From the NCBI RefSeq assembly GCF_024500045.1, contig NZ_JTEO01000006.1, positions 186,001-250,000 on the forward strand: a DNA stretch of 64,000 bases, written 5' to 3'. The stretch's first letter is position 1; every line of letters begins with the position of its first letter. The notes below the pieces were generated by a model. It was not told the origin of the DNA. It searched no databases and worked only from the letters and a program-made list of their open reading frames with translations. The translations under genes and the position numbers were made by a program. Shown here piece by piece: positions 45,053 to 54,596 of this stretch. This stretch comes from Methanolobus chelungpuianus. GTDB lineage: Archaea > Halobacteriota > Methanosarcinia > Methanosarcinales > Methanosarcinaceae.

Positions 45053-46153
45053 ATGAAAGGCAGATTTGCGATGTTCATGGCAGCATTGCTGCTTGTTCTC
45101 ATATTCAGCGGAACGGCATCCGCCCTGACGACACGGAGCGGCGATACTGTTGTGATAGATGATGTGATCGATGATGATGTATATATAGCCGGAGGCAGTG
45201 TCCTGATAAGCGGGACAGTCGTCGGTGACGTCGTGATAGCGGGGGGAAGGGTCGAGGTCAGCGGCAATGTGACCGAGGATCTCACTGTAGCAGCAGGAGA
45301 GGTAGTTATCACCGGTAATGTAGGTGACGATATCAGGGTTGCGGCGGGCAACCTGACATTTAACGGGGATGCCGGGAGCGATCTCGCCCTTTTCACCGGT
45401 GATACTGTCATTGGCAGGGAAGCGCTTATCGGGGGAGTGCTCGCGTTCTCGGCCGGCCAGATGGAAATGCTCGGGAATGTCACATGGGACCTTACAGGCT
45501 CGGCAGGCACCATGGTAATGGGAGGAAATGTTGGCGGGGATGCAGAACTTCAGTCGGGAAATCTTGAGGTACTGCCTGGCGCAAGGATAGAAGGCGACCT
45601 CAGGTACACTGCTCCTGAGAGGATCGAGGTTCCCGCAGGAGTGGTTGGCGGTGAGATATATTATAACATGATGTCCGACGGGAACAGTGAAATTGGAGCC
45701 TTTGTGGTACTCTGGTGGATAGCCAGTTTCCTTGCCCTTATACTTATAGGTCTTGTGCTCCTGGCGATATGGCCGGACAGGATGCAGCGCCTGGCAAGAA
45801 AGACATCGGATAGTCCGGGAAGGGCCTTTCTGACAGGGCTTGTGGTCGTGATAGCTGCATTTGTCATTTCAGTGGTGCTCATGCTTACGATCATAGGGAT
45901 ACCCTTCGGGCTGATAATACTGGTAATGACCATCATCCTGCTGTACCTGGCGAGGATAATCACAGGGCTCTGGCTCGGAAGGTGGATGTTCACAAAGATG
46001 GGAAGGGTGCAGAGACCATGGGTGGAACTGCTCTTCGGGTTATTTGCACTCCTGCTGGTAAGCGCCATTCCCGTTATAGGCTGGCTCGTGAGCCTGGCAG
46101 CTACCTTGATACCGGTAGGGAACCTGGCAGAAGAAACGAGGAGGCGGTTCTGA
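45053..46153 (+). CDS. Bactofilin-like polymer-forming domain fused to membrane helices
   Basis: 366 residues. A signal peptide (MAALLLVLIFSGTASA) precedes about 190 residues of short beta-helix repeats rich in Gly and Val (VLISGTVVGDVVIAGGRVEV, VVITGNVGDDIRVAAGNLTF) that resemble the bactofilin/polymer-forming cytoskeletal fold. From residue about 220 there are four membrane helices (VVLWWIASFLALILIGLVLL, FLTGLVVVIAAFVISVVLML, GLIILVMTIILLYLARII, LLFGLFALLLVSAIPVIGWL). The beta part would lie outside the cell, unlike cytoplasmic bactofilins. It may scaffold the envelope. RBS AGCAGGG is upstream. Confidence 0.7.
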   Translation: MKGRFAMFMAALLLVLIFSGTASALTTRSGDTVVIDDVIDDDVYIAGGSVLISGTVVGDVVIAGGRVEVSGNVTEDLTVAAGEVVITGNVGDDIRVAAGNLTFNGDAGSDLALFTGDTVIGREALIGGVLAFSAGQMEMLGNVTWDLTGSAGTMVMGGNVGGDAELQSGNLEVLPGARIEGDLRYTAPERIEVPAGVVGGEIYYNMMSDGNSEIGAFVVLWWIASFLALILIGLVLLAIWPDRMQRLARKTSDSPGRAFLTGLVVVIAAFVISVVLMLTIIGIPFGLIILVMTIILLYLARIITGLWLGRWMFTKMGRVQRPWVELLFGLFALLLVSAIPVIGWLVSLAATLIPVGNLAEETRRRF

Positions 46154-46291
46154 GTTTTATCCGGATATTGAGTAGAATGGATGCATCAGGATAACTGGCA
46201 TAAAAGTCAAAGTATAAATATTAAAGAGTATATCAGTGTTTTGACAAGCAACGCTTTTAGATTCCCTTTTTTAAGGGAGGTTTATTCCGAG

Positions 46292-46726
46292 ATGCAAAAG
46301 ATATGCACAGACATCATTATTGATGCACCGGCCGAGAAGGTCTGGAGCATCCTGACTGATTTTGAGAATTTTGATGATTGGAACCCCTTCATACAGGTCC
46401 GGAAGGGGAAACTTGAGACCGGCGCACAACTTGAGATCCTGCTTCGGCCACCCGGACAGAAAGCCATGACCATGAGGCCGACCGTGGTAAAGGTCGAGCC
46501 GGTCAAGGAATTTCGCTGGCTTGGGAGCCTCTGGGTCAGGGGCATCTTCGACGGCGAACATGCCTTCAGGATAGAGGAACTCGATGAGAACAGGTCACGC
46601 CTTATCCAGTGCGAGCGCTTCAAGGGAGTGCTTGTGCCGCTCATCCTTCACCTGATGGGAAAGAATATCGAGCAGGGGTTTGAGAGCATGAACCTCTCCC
46701 TTAAGAAGAAAAGTGAAAAGGCCTGA
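46292..46726 (+). CDS. SRPBCC-family (START-like) small-molecule-binding protein
   Basis: 144 residues from ATG 46292, with AAGGGAGG 11 bp upstream. ICTDIIIDAPAEKVWSILTD and FENFDDWNPFIQ form the typical SRPBCC opening, then LIQCERFKGVLVPLILHLMG and a C-terminal helix close the cavity. The fold holds a hydrophobic ligand; the ligand is unknown. It is convergent with citrate synthase, whose stop is 4 bp away, so there is no room for separate terminators. Confidence 0.85.
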   Translation: MQKICTDIIIDAPAEKVWSILTDFENFDDWNPFIQVRKGKLETGAQLEILLRPPGQKAMTMRPTVVKVEPVKEFRWLGSLWVRGIFDGEHAFRIEELDENRSRLIQCERFKGVLVPLILHLMGKNIEQGFESMNLSLKKKSEKA

Positions 46727-46729
46727 GCT

Positions 46730-47827
46730 TCAGATGTAGTTCGCCCTTGGCCTTATTACCCTGTTATGGGAATACTGCTCAAAGTAGTGAGACACCCAGC
46801 CTGATACCCTTCCTGCCGCAAACACAGATGTTGCAAGCTCAGGCGGGATCTCAAGATATTTGTACACCACAGCAGAGTAGAAGTCTACATTAGGATAGAT
46901 GGGTCTTCCCTTATTCTGCATGAACTCGCGGTACATGACCTGCTCCAGCCTCTCGGCCAGGTCGTACCACTGGGTATCCCCATGATCGTCAGCAAGCTTC
47001 TTTGCAATGTCCTTGAACAGCTTTGCCCTGGGATCGCAGGTCTTGTAGACCCTGTGACCAAAACCCATTACCTTCTCCTTCCTGGAGAACTTATCAAGCA
47101 CATACTGCTCCGCATTCTCATGTGAAGCAACCTCGTCAAGCATATCCATGACACCTTTGCGGGCGCCGCCGTGAAGAGGTCCTTTGAGGGTGCACAGGCC
47201 GGTTATCACAGCCGAGTAGATATCAGCCATGGTGGAAGCCGTTATCCTCAGGGAGAAAGTTGACGGGTTAAGCTCGTGCTCGGCACTCAGGATGAAGTCC
47301 TTCTCGATAGCCTCAGCTTCGATAGCACTCGGGACCGTACCCCTCAGCATGTATAGGAAGTTTGCTCCGTGGGACAGCTTCTCGTCAGGGGCGATGAGGA
47401 ACTTTCCGGTCTTATACCTGTGGACTGCAGCAACAAGGGTAGGAAACTTAGCTACCAGGCGAATGGATTTGTTCATATTGGCTTCCATGCTGCTGTCATC
47501 TTTTTCCTCGTCCATGTGGGCAGAGCAGCAGACAGCCGTCCTGAGGGAATCAAGGGCCTCTGTGCCATAGTTGCAGACCTTTAGCACGTTCAGGATCTCT
47601 CTGTTGATATAGCGTTCTTCTCTGAGCTTTCTTGAATATGCCTCGAGCTCCTGGGGAGCCGGTATCTTCCCGTATATCAGAAGATAGGATACCGCATCGT
47701 AAGGCATCTGTTCCAGTTGTTCGACTTCGATCCCTCTGTACCTCAGTATTCCCTCCATTCCGTCGATGGAACATATGCTGGTATCCAGAGCTATAACATC
47801 TTCAAGTCCTTTTTTCGTGTCTTGCAT
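46730..47827 (-). CDS. gltA: Citrate synthase
   Basis: 365 residues, the short archaeal/Gram-positive size. Catalytic residues are all visible: His184 in AEHELNPSTFSLR, His258 in GFGHRVYKTCDPRA and Asp315 in NVDFYSAVVY. Other blocks are CSIDGMEGILRYRG and GPLHGGARKGVMDML. It condenses acetyl-CoA and oxaloacetate. It ends 4 bp from a convergent SRPBCC gene, and its start is about 170 bp downstream of the aconitase stop codon, same strand. Together they supply citrate to isocitrate for glutamate synthesis by the oxidative partial citrate pathway. Confidence 0.95.
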   Translation of the reverse strand: MQDTKKGLEDVIALDTSICSIDGMEGILRYRGIEVEQLEQMPYDAVSYLLIYGKIPAPQELEAYSRKLREERYINREILNVLKVCNYGTEALDSLRTAVCCSAHMDEEKDDSSMEANMNKSIRLVAKFPTLVAAVHRYKTGKFLIAPDEKLSHGANFLYMLRGTVPSAIEAEAIEKDFILSAEHELNPSTFSLRITASTMADIYSAVITGLCTLKGPLHGGARKGVMDMLDEVASHENAEQYVLDKFSRKEKVMGFGHRVYKTCDPRAKLFKDIAKKLADDHGDTQWYDLAERLEQVMYREFMQNKGRPIYPNVDFYSAVVYKYLEIPPELATSVFAAGRVSGWVSHYFEQYSHNRVIRPRANYI

Positions 47828-47997
47828 ATAAGTGCCCCCTACGCAGAAAATCTACGTTACGGTAAAAAGATGCCTGAACGGATCCAGACATACCTTGTTA
47901 TAGAGTTCACTAAAGGTCCGTATCTTAATGATTGATACAGGACATGATCGGATAAATGAGTAATGCACATCAGAGATGTGGATGGTAGGTAAAGGGA

Positions 47998-50769
47998 TTA
48001 TTCCCCTTTAACCCTATCCCTCAGGAACTTGTGCAGGATGCCACCGTTCCTGTAGTATTCCACCTCTATGGCAGAGTTCAGCATTACGACCACAGTGAAT
48101 TGCTTCTGCTTCCCGCCAGCATCCCTGGCCACGACAGTAAGCTCACCGTAGGGCTCCAGGTTGTCGATTCCCTGGATATCGAAGGTCTCCGTGCCTGTCA
48201 GTCCAAGGTTCTCGGCATTCTCGCCATCCCTGAAGCGCAGCGGCAGCACTCCCATCCCTACAAGGTTACTGCGGTGTATCCTCTCAAAGGATTCCGCGAT
48301 GACCGCTTTCACGCCAAGGAGCTGAGTGCCCTTTGCAGCCCAGTCTCTGGAGCTGCCCGTGCCGTATTCCTTTCCTGCCAGGATAACGAGCGGAATGCCG
48401 GATTCCACATACTTCATGGCTGCGGAATAGATGTACATCTCTTCCCCGGTTGGGAGATAGACTGTCCAGGCACCCTCCTTTGCAGGAGTGAGCCTGTTCT
48501 TGAGGCGTACGTTGCCGAAAGTACCTCTCATCATGACCTCGTGGTTCCCACGCCTTGAGCCGTAGGAGTTGAAGTTCTTCTCATCGACTCCCTTTGAGAG
48601 CAGGTACTGGCCTGCCGGGTAGCTTGTGCGGATGGAACCTGCAGGAGAGATATGATCCGTGGTTATGCTGTCGCCCACCATTACAAGGACGCGTGCGTCC
48701 CTGATGTCAGCCAGGGGGGCTGCTTCCAGAGGGAAGTCCTTAAAGAATGGCGGTTCCTGGATGTAGGTGGAATCCTTGTCCCAGTCGTACAGCAGTCCGG
48801 AAGGTGCGTTGAGCTCTCTCCACAGGCTTGTCCCCTTGAAGACGCTGGAGTATTCCTCCTCGAACATCTCAGGAGTGACAAAGTCCTTTGTGTAACGGTC
48901 GACGGTCTCTTTTCCCGGCCAGATGTCCTTGAGATATACCGGCTGCCCATTAGGGTCACATGCTATGGGTTCGGTGCTGAGATCTATATCCACGGTCCCT
49001 GCAAGAGCATATGCCACGACCAGCATGGGCGATGCGAGATAATTGGCTTTGACCTGGGAATTGATCCTGCCCTCGAAGTTCCTGTTACCGCTGAGCACTG
49101 CTGCAACTGTGAGGTCTTTCTTCTCGATCTCCTTTGAGACCGCCTCGTTGAGCGGCCCGCTGTTGCCTATGCAGGTGAGGCATCCATAGCCTACAACGTG
49201 GAAGCCGAGCGCTTCCATGTATGGCATCAGGCCGGCCTCTGTTAGATAATCGGTAATGACGCGTGAGCCGGGTGCCAGGCTGGTCTTGACAAAAGGCTTG
49301 ACTTTAAGGCCGCGTTCCACTGCATTCTTTGCCAGGAGTCCGGCTCCCATCATAAGTGAAGGATTGGAAGTGTTGGTACATGAGGTAATGGAAGCAATGA
49401 CCACAGACCCATGGGTGACACTTACGTCATCGGCACACTTGACCTTCACAATGCCGGTATGATGCGGAGAGCCGGCAATGCTGTAGCCTCCGTCCCCGAG
49501 CCAGCGGCCATAGTCAACATCGCCGTTGGGTGATTTGCGGCTCTTTGCCTCGAAGGCCTCCTTCATGGCCTGGTGGAAGACCTTTGACATCTCCTGGATT
49601 GCAATGCGGTCCTGGGGTCGCTTGGGGCCTGCAAGGCATGGTGAGACCGTGCTCATGTCAAGTTCCAGCGTCGAGCTGAAAGCCGGCTCCGGAGAGTCCT
49701 GTTTCATGAAGAGGCCCTGCTCCTTGCAATACTTCCTGACCATGTCCACATGTTCCCTGCTCCTGCCGGTCTGGAGCATGTAGTCGAGAGTCCTCTCATC
49801 CACAGGACAGAAGCCCATTGTTGCACCGTATTCAGGAGCCATGTTCGCAAGTATCGCCCTGTCTGCCAGGTCAAGCGTCCTGTAACCCGGACCGAAGAAT
49901 TCCACGAACTTGCCCACGACTCCATGTTTCCTGAGCATCTGCACCATTGTCAGTACAAGGTCTGTGGAGCTGACGCCCTCCCTGAGCTCTCCTGTAAGCC
50001 GGAAACCCACGACTTCAGGGATCGGCATGTAATAAGGCTGTCCGAGCATGACTGCTTCGGCCTCGATGCCACCTACTCCCCAGCCCAGCACGCCAAGGCC
50101 GTTGATCATGGTAGTGTGGGAATCAGTGCCCACAAGGGTGTCGGGATATGCTACATCCTCGGACCCCTTCCTGACCACATGTACAAGGGGAGCCAGATAC
50201 TCTAAGTTGACCTGGTGGATGATACCGCTTGCAGGCGGCACTACCCGCATATTATCAAAGGCCTTCTGGGCCCAGTGAAGCACTTCGTAGCGCTCCTTGT
50301 TCCTGTGGAACTCGTACTTCTCGTTGCAGTGAAGCGCATAGGATGTGCCGTAGTAGTCCACCTGGATGGAGTGATCGATAACAAGGTCGGCAGGTATTAC
50401 AGGATTGATCTTCTTCGGGTCGCCACCGAGCCTCTGCATGGCAGACCTGATTGCAGCGAGATCAACAACAGCCGGGACACCGGTAAAGTCCTGCATTATC
50501 ACCCTTGAAGGGACAAAAGGGATATCGGATGCAGGAACTGACTCCGGGCTCCATTTCGCAAGGTTCTTCACATCTTCTGCGGTGATGATCTCACCGTCGA
50601 TGTTACGCAAAACATCTTCAAGTAAAACCCTGATCGAGTATGGCAAGCCTGAAAGGTTGACAATACCAAGTTCTTCCAGTTTTTTCAGGCGGTAGACAGT
50701 TGCCTTTTTACCGCCAATGTCAAGAGTCTGTTTAGCCCCGAAAGGGTCATTATCAAGAATACCTTCCAT
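47998..50769 (-). CDS. acnA: Aconitate hydratase, AcnA type
   Basis: 923 residues from ATG 50769, which has GGTGA 5 bp upstream. The 4Fe-4S cluster cysteines lie in SITSCTNTSNPSLMMGAG and in GYGCLTCIGNSGPL. Other conserved blocks are VPSRVIMQDFTGVPAVVDLA and DSHTTMINGLGVLGWGVGGI; the swivelling domain has YGTGSSRDWAAKGTQLLGV. It is the AcnA/IRP class, closer to bacterial than to the two-subunit isopropylmalate type that methanogens also have. It acts in the cytosol on citrate. A short Cys-rich reading frame precedes it by 27 bp on the same strand. Confidence 0.95.
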   Translation of the reverse strand: MEGILDNDPFGAKQTLDIGGKKATVYRLKKLEELGIVNLSGLPYSIRVLLEDVLRNIDGEIITAEDVKNLAKWSPESVPASDIPFVPSRVIMQDFTGVPAVVDLAAIRSAMQRLGGDPKKINPVIPADLVIDHSIQVDYYGTSYALHCNEKYEFHRNKERYEVLHWAQKAFDNMRVVPPASGIIHQVNLEYLAPLVHVVRKGSEDVAYPDTLVGTDSHTTMINGLGVLGWGVGGIEAEAVMLGQPYYMPIPEVVGFRLTGELREGVSSTDLVLTMVQMLRKHGVVGKFVEFFGPGYRTLDLADRAILANMAPEYGATMGFCPVDERTLDYMLQTGRSREHVDMVRKYCKEQGLFMKQDSPEPAFSSTLELDMSTVSPCLAGPKRPQDRIAIQEMSKVFHQAMKEAFEAKSRKSPNGDVDYGRWLGDGGYSIAGSPHHTGIVKVKCADDVSVTHGSVVIASITSCTNTSNPSLMMGAGLLAKNAVERGLKVKPFVKTSLAPGSRVITDYLTEAGLMPYMEALGFHVVGYGCLTCIGNSGPLNEAVSKEIEKKDLTVAAVLSGNRNFEGRINSQVKANYLASPMLVVAYALAGTVDIDLSTEPIACDPNGQPVYLKDIWPGKETVDRYTKDFVTPEMFEEEYSSVFKGTSLWRELNAPSGLLYDWDKDSTYIQEPPFFKDFPLEAAPLADIRDARVLVMVGDSITTDHISPAGSIRTSYPAGQYLLSKGVDEKNFNSYGSRRGNHEVMMRGTFGNVRLKNRLTPAKEGAWTVYLPTGEEMYIYSAAMKYVESGIPLVILAGKEYGTGSSRDWAAKGTQLLGVKAVIAESFERIHRSNLVGMGVLPLRFRDGENAENLGLTGTETFDIQGIDNLEPYGELTVVARDAGGKQKQFTVVVMLNSAIEVEYYRNGGILHKFLRDRVKGE

Positions 50770-50796
50770 GAATGTCACCTATGGTAATTAACACGA

Positions 50797-50919
50797 TTAA
50801 TATAAATGATTACTTAAACGGATTGTGCTCCCGCCCTCTGTACCGCCGCAGCAGCAATCCTCAAAGCCCGGATCATATTTCCCGGCTGCACCTTTTGCTG
50901 ATCCTATGTTACCGCCCAT
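50797..50919 (-). CDS. Possible 40-residue Cys-rich leader peptide before acnA
   Basis: The frame reads MGGNIGSAKGAAGKYDPGFE then DCCCGGTEGGSTIRLSNHLY and stops 27 bp before acnA. Three adjacent cysteines could bind iron or iron-sulfur clusters. No RBS is evident; an A+T-rich TTATTTATT about 20-30 bp upstream would allow a leaderless message. It may be a leader controlling an iron-sulfur enzyme, or a chance frame. The evidence is composition, orientation and spacing only. Confidence 0.35.
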   Translation of the reverse strand: MGGNIGSAKGAAGKYDPGFEDCCCGGTEGGSTIRLSNHLY

Positions 50920-51363
50920 AAAAAATCTACATGAATAAATAACTTTGCCTGCGTACACTACTTATGAATAACTATGAATAACCTGTCGAGAATATAAGGT
51001 CCCTGGAGCTCCTGTAAGTAACAACAAGATAGCCGTGATCAGCGCCCGCAACCCCGACCGGCTCTCTCGGCACACCGGCTTCTGGCAATAAAAAACGTGG
51101 GATTTCAAAACTCCGGAGAATAGCGCCGGACGAGGAAGATCACATAGAGGACCAGGGAAAGATAGAAAGAAAAGCTTCTAGTCCCGGGGATCCGGTTGAA
51201 GGCGGGGAGGGACATCCATCTGAGTGATCTGTATATGTAGCGAAGTCTTGCAGGAATACTTAAAATCAACCCGGAGAGCTCCGGCGAGGCCGGTACATTT
51301 CTGGGGAAGAGAAATAACGGCAACGAGGAAAGATTAGAGGATAATTTTATTTTGATGAGAATT
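50920..51363. other. Region without a supportable gene
   Basis: The most noticeable item is a minus-strand frame at 51105-51323 of 72 residues, with an aromatic hydrophobic end (FYLSLVLYVIFLVRRYS). It lacks an RBS and a recognisable family. The rest shows no clear structure. Transposase debris begins directly after this stretch. Confidence 0.35.
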
Positions 51364-51595
51364 TAACTGGGCCACTTATCCCGATTATTTTTGTGTACCT
51401 TATCCATCACTTCAACAAGCTCAACACTGCTTCTGTGGTCAGCATCAAGAGGATCATTCAACAAAACCAGTGTTAGAAGATGATAGTGAGTGTAAGTTAC
51501 CCTGGAATACTTGCAACTGTGCATATCTAAATGCGAGCTTCCTGATACAGCTAGCGCTGTGTCAATAGATTTTAAGTATCTGTTAAGATGCCATT
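51364..51595 (-). pseudogene. Transposase N-terminal fragment (copy 1)
   Basis: The minus strand encodes NRYLKSIDTALAVSGSSHLD followed by KYSRVTYTHYHLLTLVLLND and RSSVELVEVMDKVHKNNRDK, then a stop at 51364. The phrase YTHxxLLxLxLxxxxxxDYRSxVELVE resembles the opening of IS5-like transposases of methanogens. No catalytic DDE segment is present and the usual start is lost, so it is a fragment. A second related fragment lies at 63118-63300; both share the 20-bp string CCTGATACAGCTAGCGCTGT (51541-51560 and 63167-63186). Confidence 0.6.
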
Positions 51596-51613
51596 AAATC
51601 AGAGATTTAATGG
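51591..51613 (-). terminator. Hairpin after hcp copy 1
   Basis: CCATTAAATC (51591-51600) and GATTTAATGG (51604-51613) form a perfect 10-bp stem with a 3-nt loop, 20 bp after the hcp stop codon. It probably terminates or stabilises the hcp transcript. Confidence 0.5.
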
Positions 51614-51632
51614 GGGTTCTGGAGCCCAAATT

Positions 51633-53252
51633 TCATTTTAAGAGCCTCTCCATATCCTCTTCTATGGTTGTGTTCGGTGTAATAGCGAACTTCTCCACAA
51701 GCACTTTGAGGACATTTGGTGAGATGAATGCCGGAAGTGTCGGGCCAAGTGTAATATTCTTTATTTCGAGCCTCAAAAGGGTAAGCAATACAAGGACCGC
51801 CTTTTGTTCGTACCAGGCGATATTGTATGAGATCGGTGCCTCATTGACATCTGTAAATCCGAGTCTTGCCATAAGACCCTGTGCAATTACAATCAATGAG
51901 AATGAGTCATTACACTGCCCTGCATCAAGCACCCTTGGAATTCCATCAATTTCCCCCAGGTTAAGTTTATTGTAGCGATACTTTGCACATCCGGCAGTAA
52001 GAATAACGGTATCTTTGGGCAATGCTTCTGCAAAATCCGTGTAGTATTGCCGGTCTTTATGCCGTCCGTCGCAGCCTGCCATGACAATGAACTTCTTTAT
52101 CTTTCCTGTTCTGACAGCATCAATGATCTTGTCTGCATTAGACAACACGGAGTTGTAAGCAAAGCCTCCCATAATGGTACCTTCTTCCAGTTGTATCGGA
52201 GGTTCACATGTCTTTGCCTGCTCGATGAGAGCAGAGAAATCTTTCTTACCATTCTCTGCTTCAATATGTGTAACATCGTCATAACCTACGGAGCCTGTGG
52301 TGTATAGCCTGCCAATATAGCTATCCCTTGGAGGAATTATGCAGTTGCTTGTCAGTAATATCGGACCGTTGAAACTCTCGAATTCCTCTTTCTGATGCCA
52401 CCATGAACCTCCATAGTTGCCTACCAGATGTTCATATTTCTTAAATTCAGGATACGAGTGTGCAGGGAGCATCTCACCATGAGTATAGACATCCACGCCT
52501 GTTCCTTCGGTCTGATCCAGTAGTTGTTTCAGATCCTTCAGGTCATGTCCGCTTATGAGAATCCCGGGATTGCCTCTTGCTCCTATGTTAACCTGCGTAG
52601 GTTCAGGATTTCCGAATTCAGCTGTATTCACCCTGTCAAGGTCTGCCATCACATCAAAGCCTTTTTCCCCGCATTTCAGGACCAGTGAGATGAGATCCTT
52701 ATCGTTCAGGCTGTCATCCGTGGTTGCCACAAGCCCTTCTTCAATGAACGAGCTGACTTTCTTGTTGATATTACCAAGCATCATAGCATGATGTGCATAT
52801 GCTGCAATTCCTTTGATACCAAAGATCAACAGTTCCCTTAATGACCGGATATCTTCATTCTCTGTTGCAAGTATGCCTGTATTCCTGTCACTGAGGTTCG
52901 CAGGGGTCAAAGTTGCAATCTCGGGCAGATAGTTCTCATCAAGTGCATCGTTTTCCAGAAGCTTCTGCCTGATCTCATTCCGGATCTTGAATCCTCTGTT
53001 GATGCGCTCCTGAATTCCGGTAGCTCTGAAATCAGTATTAGTTATGGTTGAGAATAATGCATCAAGCATAAAATCATCAGTGCTCTTCTCGGAAACGTTT
53101 GCCTTTCTTGCTTTCTGGTTGTAGAATGCAATACTCTTAAGCACATAGATGAGATCATCCTGAAGGTCTGCAACCTCCCCTTTCTTACCGCACATCCCAT
53201 TCATTGTGCAGCCTTTCCCTTTCATTGTTTCCTGACACTGGTAGCAGAACAT
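51633..53252 (-). CDS. hcp: Hydroxylamine reductase / hybrid cluster protein, copy 1
   Basis: 539 residues. The N-terminal [20 protein letters not shown] begins a Cx2Cx8Cx5C cluster motif of the class found in strict anaerobes. Hybrid-cluster ligands appear in [44 protein letters not shown] and [11 protein letters not shown]. Hcp reduces hydroxylamine and, in vivo, probably NO, so it protects against nitrosative stress. GGTGAT lies 4 bp before the ATG. A TTTATATAAT box is present in the upstream region. A second, diverged copy is 8 kb downstream. Confidence 0.95.
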   Translation of the reverse strand: MFCYQCQETMKGKGCTMNGMCGKKGEVADLQDDLIYVLKSIAFYNQKARKANVSEKSTDDFMLDALFSTITNTDFRATGIQERINRGFKIRNEIRQKLLENDALDENYLPEIATLTPANLSDRNTGILATENEDIRSLRELLIFGIKGIAAYAHHAMMLGNINKKVSSFIEEGLVATTDDSLNDKDLISLVLKCGEKGFDVMADLDRVNTAEFGNPEPTQVNIGARGNPGILISGHDLKDLKQLLDQTEGTGVDVYTHGEMLPAHSYPEFKKYEHLVGNYGGSWWHQKEEFESFNGPILLTSNCIIPPRDSYIGRLYTTGSVGYDDVTHIEAENGKKDFSALIEQAKTCEPPIQLEEGTIMGGFAYNSVLSNADKIIDAVRTGKIKKFIVMAGCDGRHKDRQYYTDFAEALPKDTVILTAGCAKYRYNKLNLGEIDGIPRVLDAGQCNDSFSLIVIAQGLMARLGFTDVNEAPISYNIAWYEQKAVLVLLTLLRLEIKNITLGPTLPAFISPNVLKVLVEKFAITPNTTIEEDMERLLK

Positions 53253-53463
53253 CGTATCACCTTTACTTTTTTACATATTATTGTCAGTAGGTACATATTT
53301 GCTTTGTGTGCTCCCACATTTTAAACCATTCCCTGAATATAATATGCAGTAAATTATATAAACATGGTACCGAGCCCTATATATAGAGCCATTACGTGCG
53401 GTTTTACTGAAAACAAGGAACGTGGAAAGAAATCTACTAATTGTGCAGTCCCCACCTCATTAT

Positions 53464-53931
53464 TTAACCCACACTGCTCTCCACAGGGCCGGATGGGACC
53501 TGCGGCCTTCTGTACTCGCCCATGAGTTCTCCTTTGGCAAGTATATGGGACTGCATTGCATCCTCTATCTCATTCCTGTCCTTCCCGGTGATGAAATCGA
53601 GCCGTGTGTCAAGGGCATAGGCCATGAAATAGTATCTGTGCGTGCCTTCGGAGGGACAGGGGCCGCAATATGATATCCTGTTGAAGCCGTTCATGCCCTC
53701 CACGCCGGGAACAGTGTCCTCGTCGATGTCTTCCACGAAATCAATGTTCCATACTATCCAGTGGGTCATCGTCCCAGAAGAGGAATCCACCCCATCGACT
53801 ATCACTACGATGCTCACTGTGGCAGATGGCAGATCCTCGAAACTAAGAGGCGGGCTTATATTCTCCCCGTCACATGTGTATCTGGCCGGTATCATCTCCC
53901 CATGCTTAAAAGCGCTGCTGGTAACTAACAT
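53464..53931 (-). CDS. YbhB/YbcL (PEBP, Raf-kinase-inhibitor-like) protein
   Basis: 155 residues from ATG 53931, preceded by GGTGA 8 bp upstream. Blocks RYTCDGENISPPLSFEDLP, SIVVIVDGVDSSSGTMTHWI, NRISYCGPCPSEGTHRYYFM and the C-terminal helix follow the PEBP pattern with the conserved GPxxPxxxxHRY. The ligand pocket is intact. Bacterial and archaeal members have no settled role. The start codon lies 4 bp after the upstream phosphoribosyltransferase stop (53936), so the two genes are coupled. Confidence 0.87.
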   Translation of the reverse strand: MLVTSSAFKHGEMIPARYTCDGENISPPLSFEDLPSATVSIVVIVDGVDSSSGTMTHWIVWNIDFVEDIDEDTVPGVEGMNGFNRISYCGPCPSEGTHRYYFMAYALDTRLDFITGKDRNEIEDAMQSHILAKGELMGEYRRPQVPSGPVESSVG

Positions 53932-53935
53932 ATCT

Positions 53936-54589
53936 TCACTCACCTTCCATTTGTTCTGTTTCACTGCAACCCTTATCGATTATTTCAAGTACCTCATCAT
54001 CGGAAACATCATACCAGTTCATGTAGACCTGGGCGACGGCCATGAAACGAGCAGGGATTTCCAGCACCACGAGCTCATCGACCATCCGGGACACCTCTTC
54101 AGCAACCTCCCTGCCGGCAACCGGCACTGCAACCACGATCTTCTCGGCATTCCTTTTCCTGCACAGCATTATTGATGCCCGCATAGTGGAACCCATGGCA
54201 AGCCCGTCATCGACCAGTATGACCGTCCTGCCCCCGATCTCCGGCAGCGGTCTGCCACCTCTGAGCACCTGTACCCTCCTGCGTATCTCCCCGGACTGCT
54301 CGTCAACTATCCTTTCTATATCCTCCGACGGCACCCACATTGCAGCATCCTCAAAAATGAAGACACTGTCATCTTCGGCTATGGCCCCGAACCCGGCCTC
54401 CGGATTATCGGGAAAAGGCAGCTTCCTTGTAACCAGCAACGAAAACTGAGCACGAAGGTGCTCTGCCACTATGCAACCCACCTCCACGCCGCCCCTGGGT
54501 ATGGCAAGCACCAGCACATTCTGGCCCCTGTACTTTTCCAGCCGGCTGGCAAGTTTCAAACCCGCATCCTTCCTGTCCCTGAATGTCAT
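53936..54589 (-). CDS. Phosphoribosyltransferase-fold protein
   Basis: 217 residues. It opens TFRDRKDAGLKLASRLEKYR and contains VLAIPRGGVEVGCIVAEHL. The PRPP loop is VILVDDGLAMGSTMRASIML, with the two acidic residues at VDDG. This class (sometimes fused with dienelactone hydrolase in bacteria) has no firm substrate. The ATG follows GAGGTG at a 3-bp gap. It begins 7 bp after a truncated short-chain dehydrogenase gene and is coupled to the following YbhB-like gene. Confidence 0.8.
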   Translation of the reverse strand: MTFRDRKDAGLKLASRLEKYRGQNVLVLAIPRGGVEVGCIVAEHLRAQFSLLVTRKLPFPDNPEAGFGAIAEDDSVFIFEDAAMWVPSEDIERIVDEQSGEIRRRVQVLRGGRPLPEIGGRTVILVDDGLAMGSTMRASIMLCRKRNAEKIVVAVPVAGREVAEEVSRMVDELVVLEIPARFMAVAQVYMNWYDVSDDEVLEIIDKGCSETEQMEGE

Positions 54590-54596
54590 CTGCACC

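Noticed and set aside
51105-51323. Minus-strand hydrophobic frame of 72 codons
   Set aside because: No RBS, no recognisable family, and next to transposase debris.
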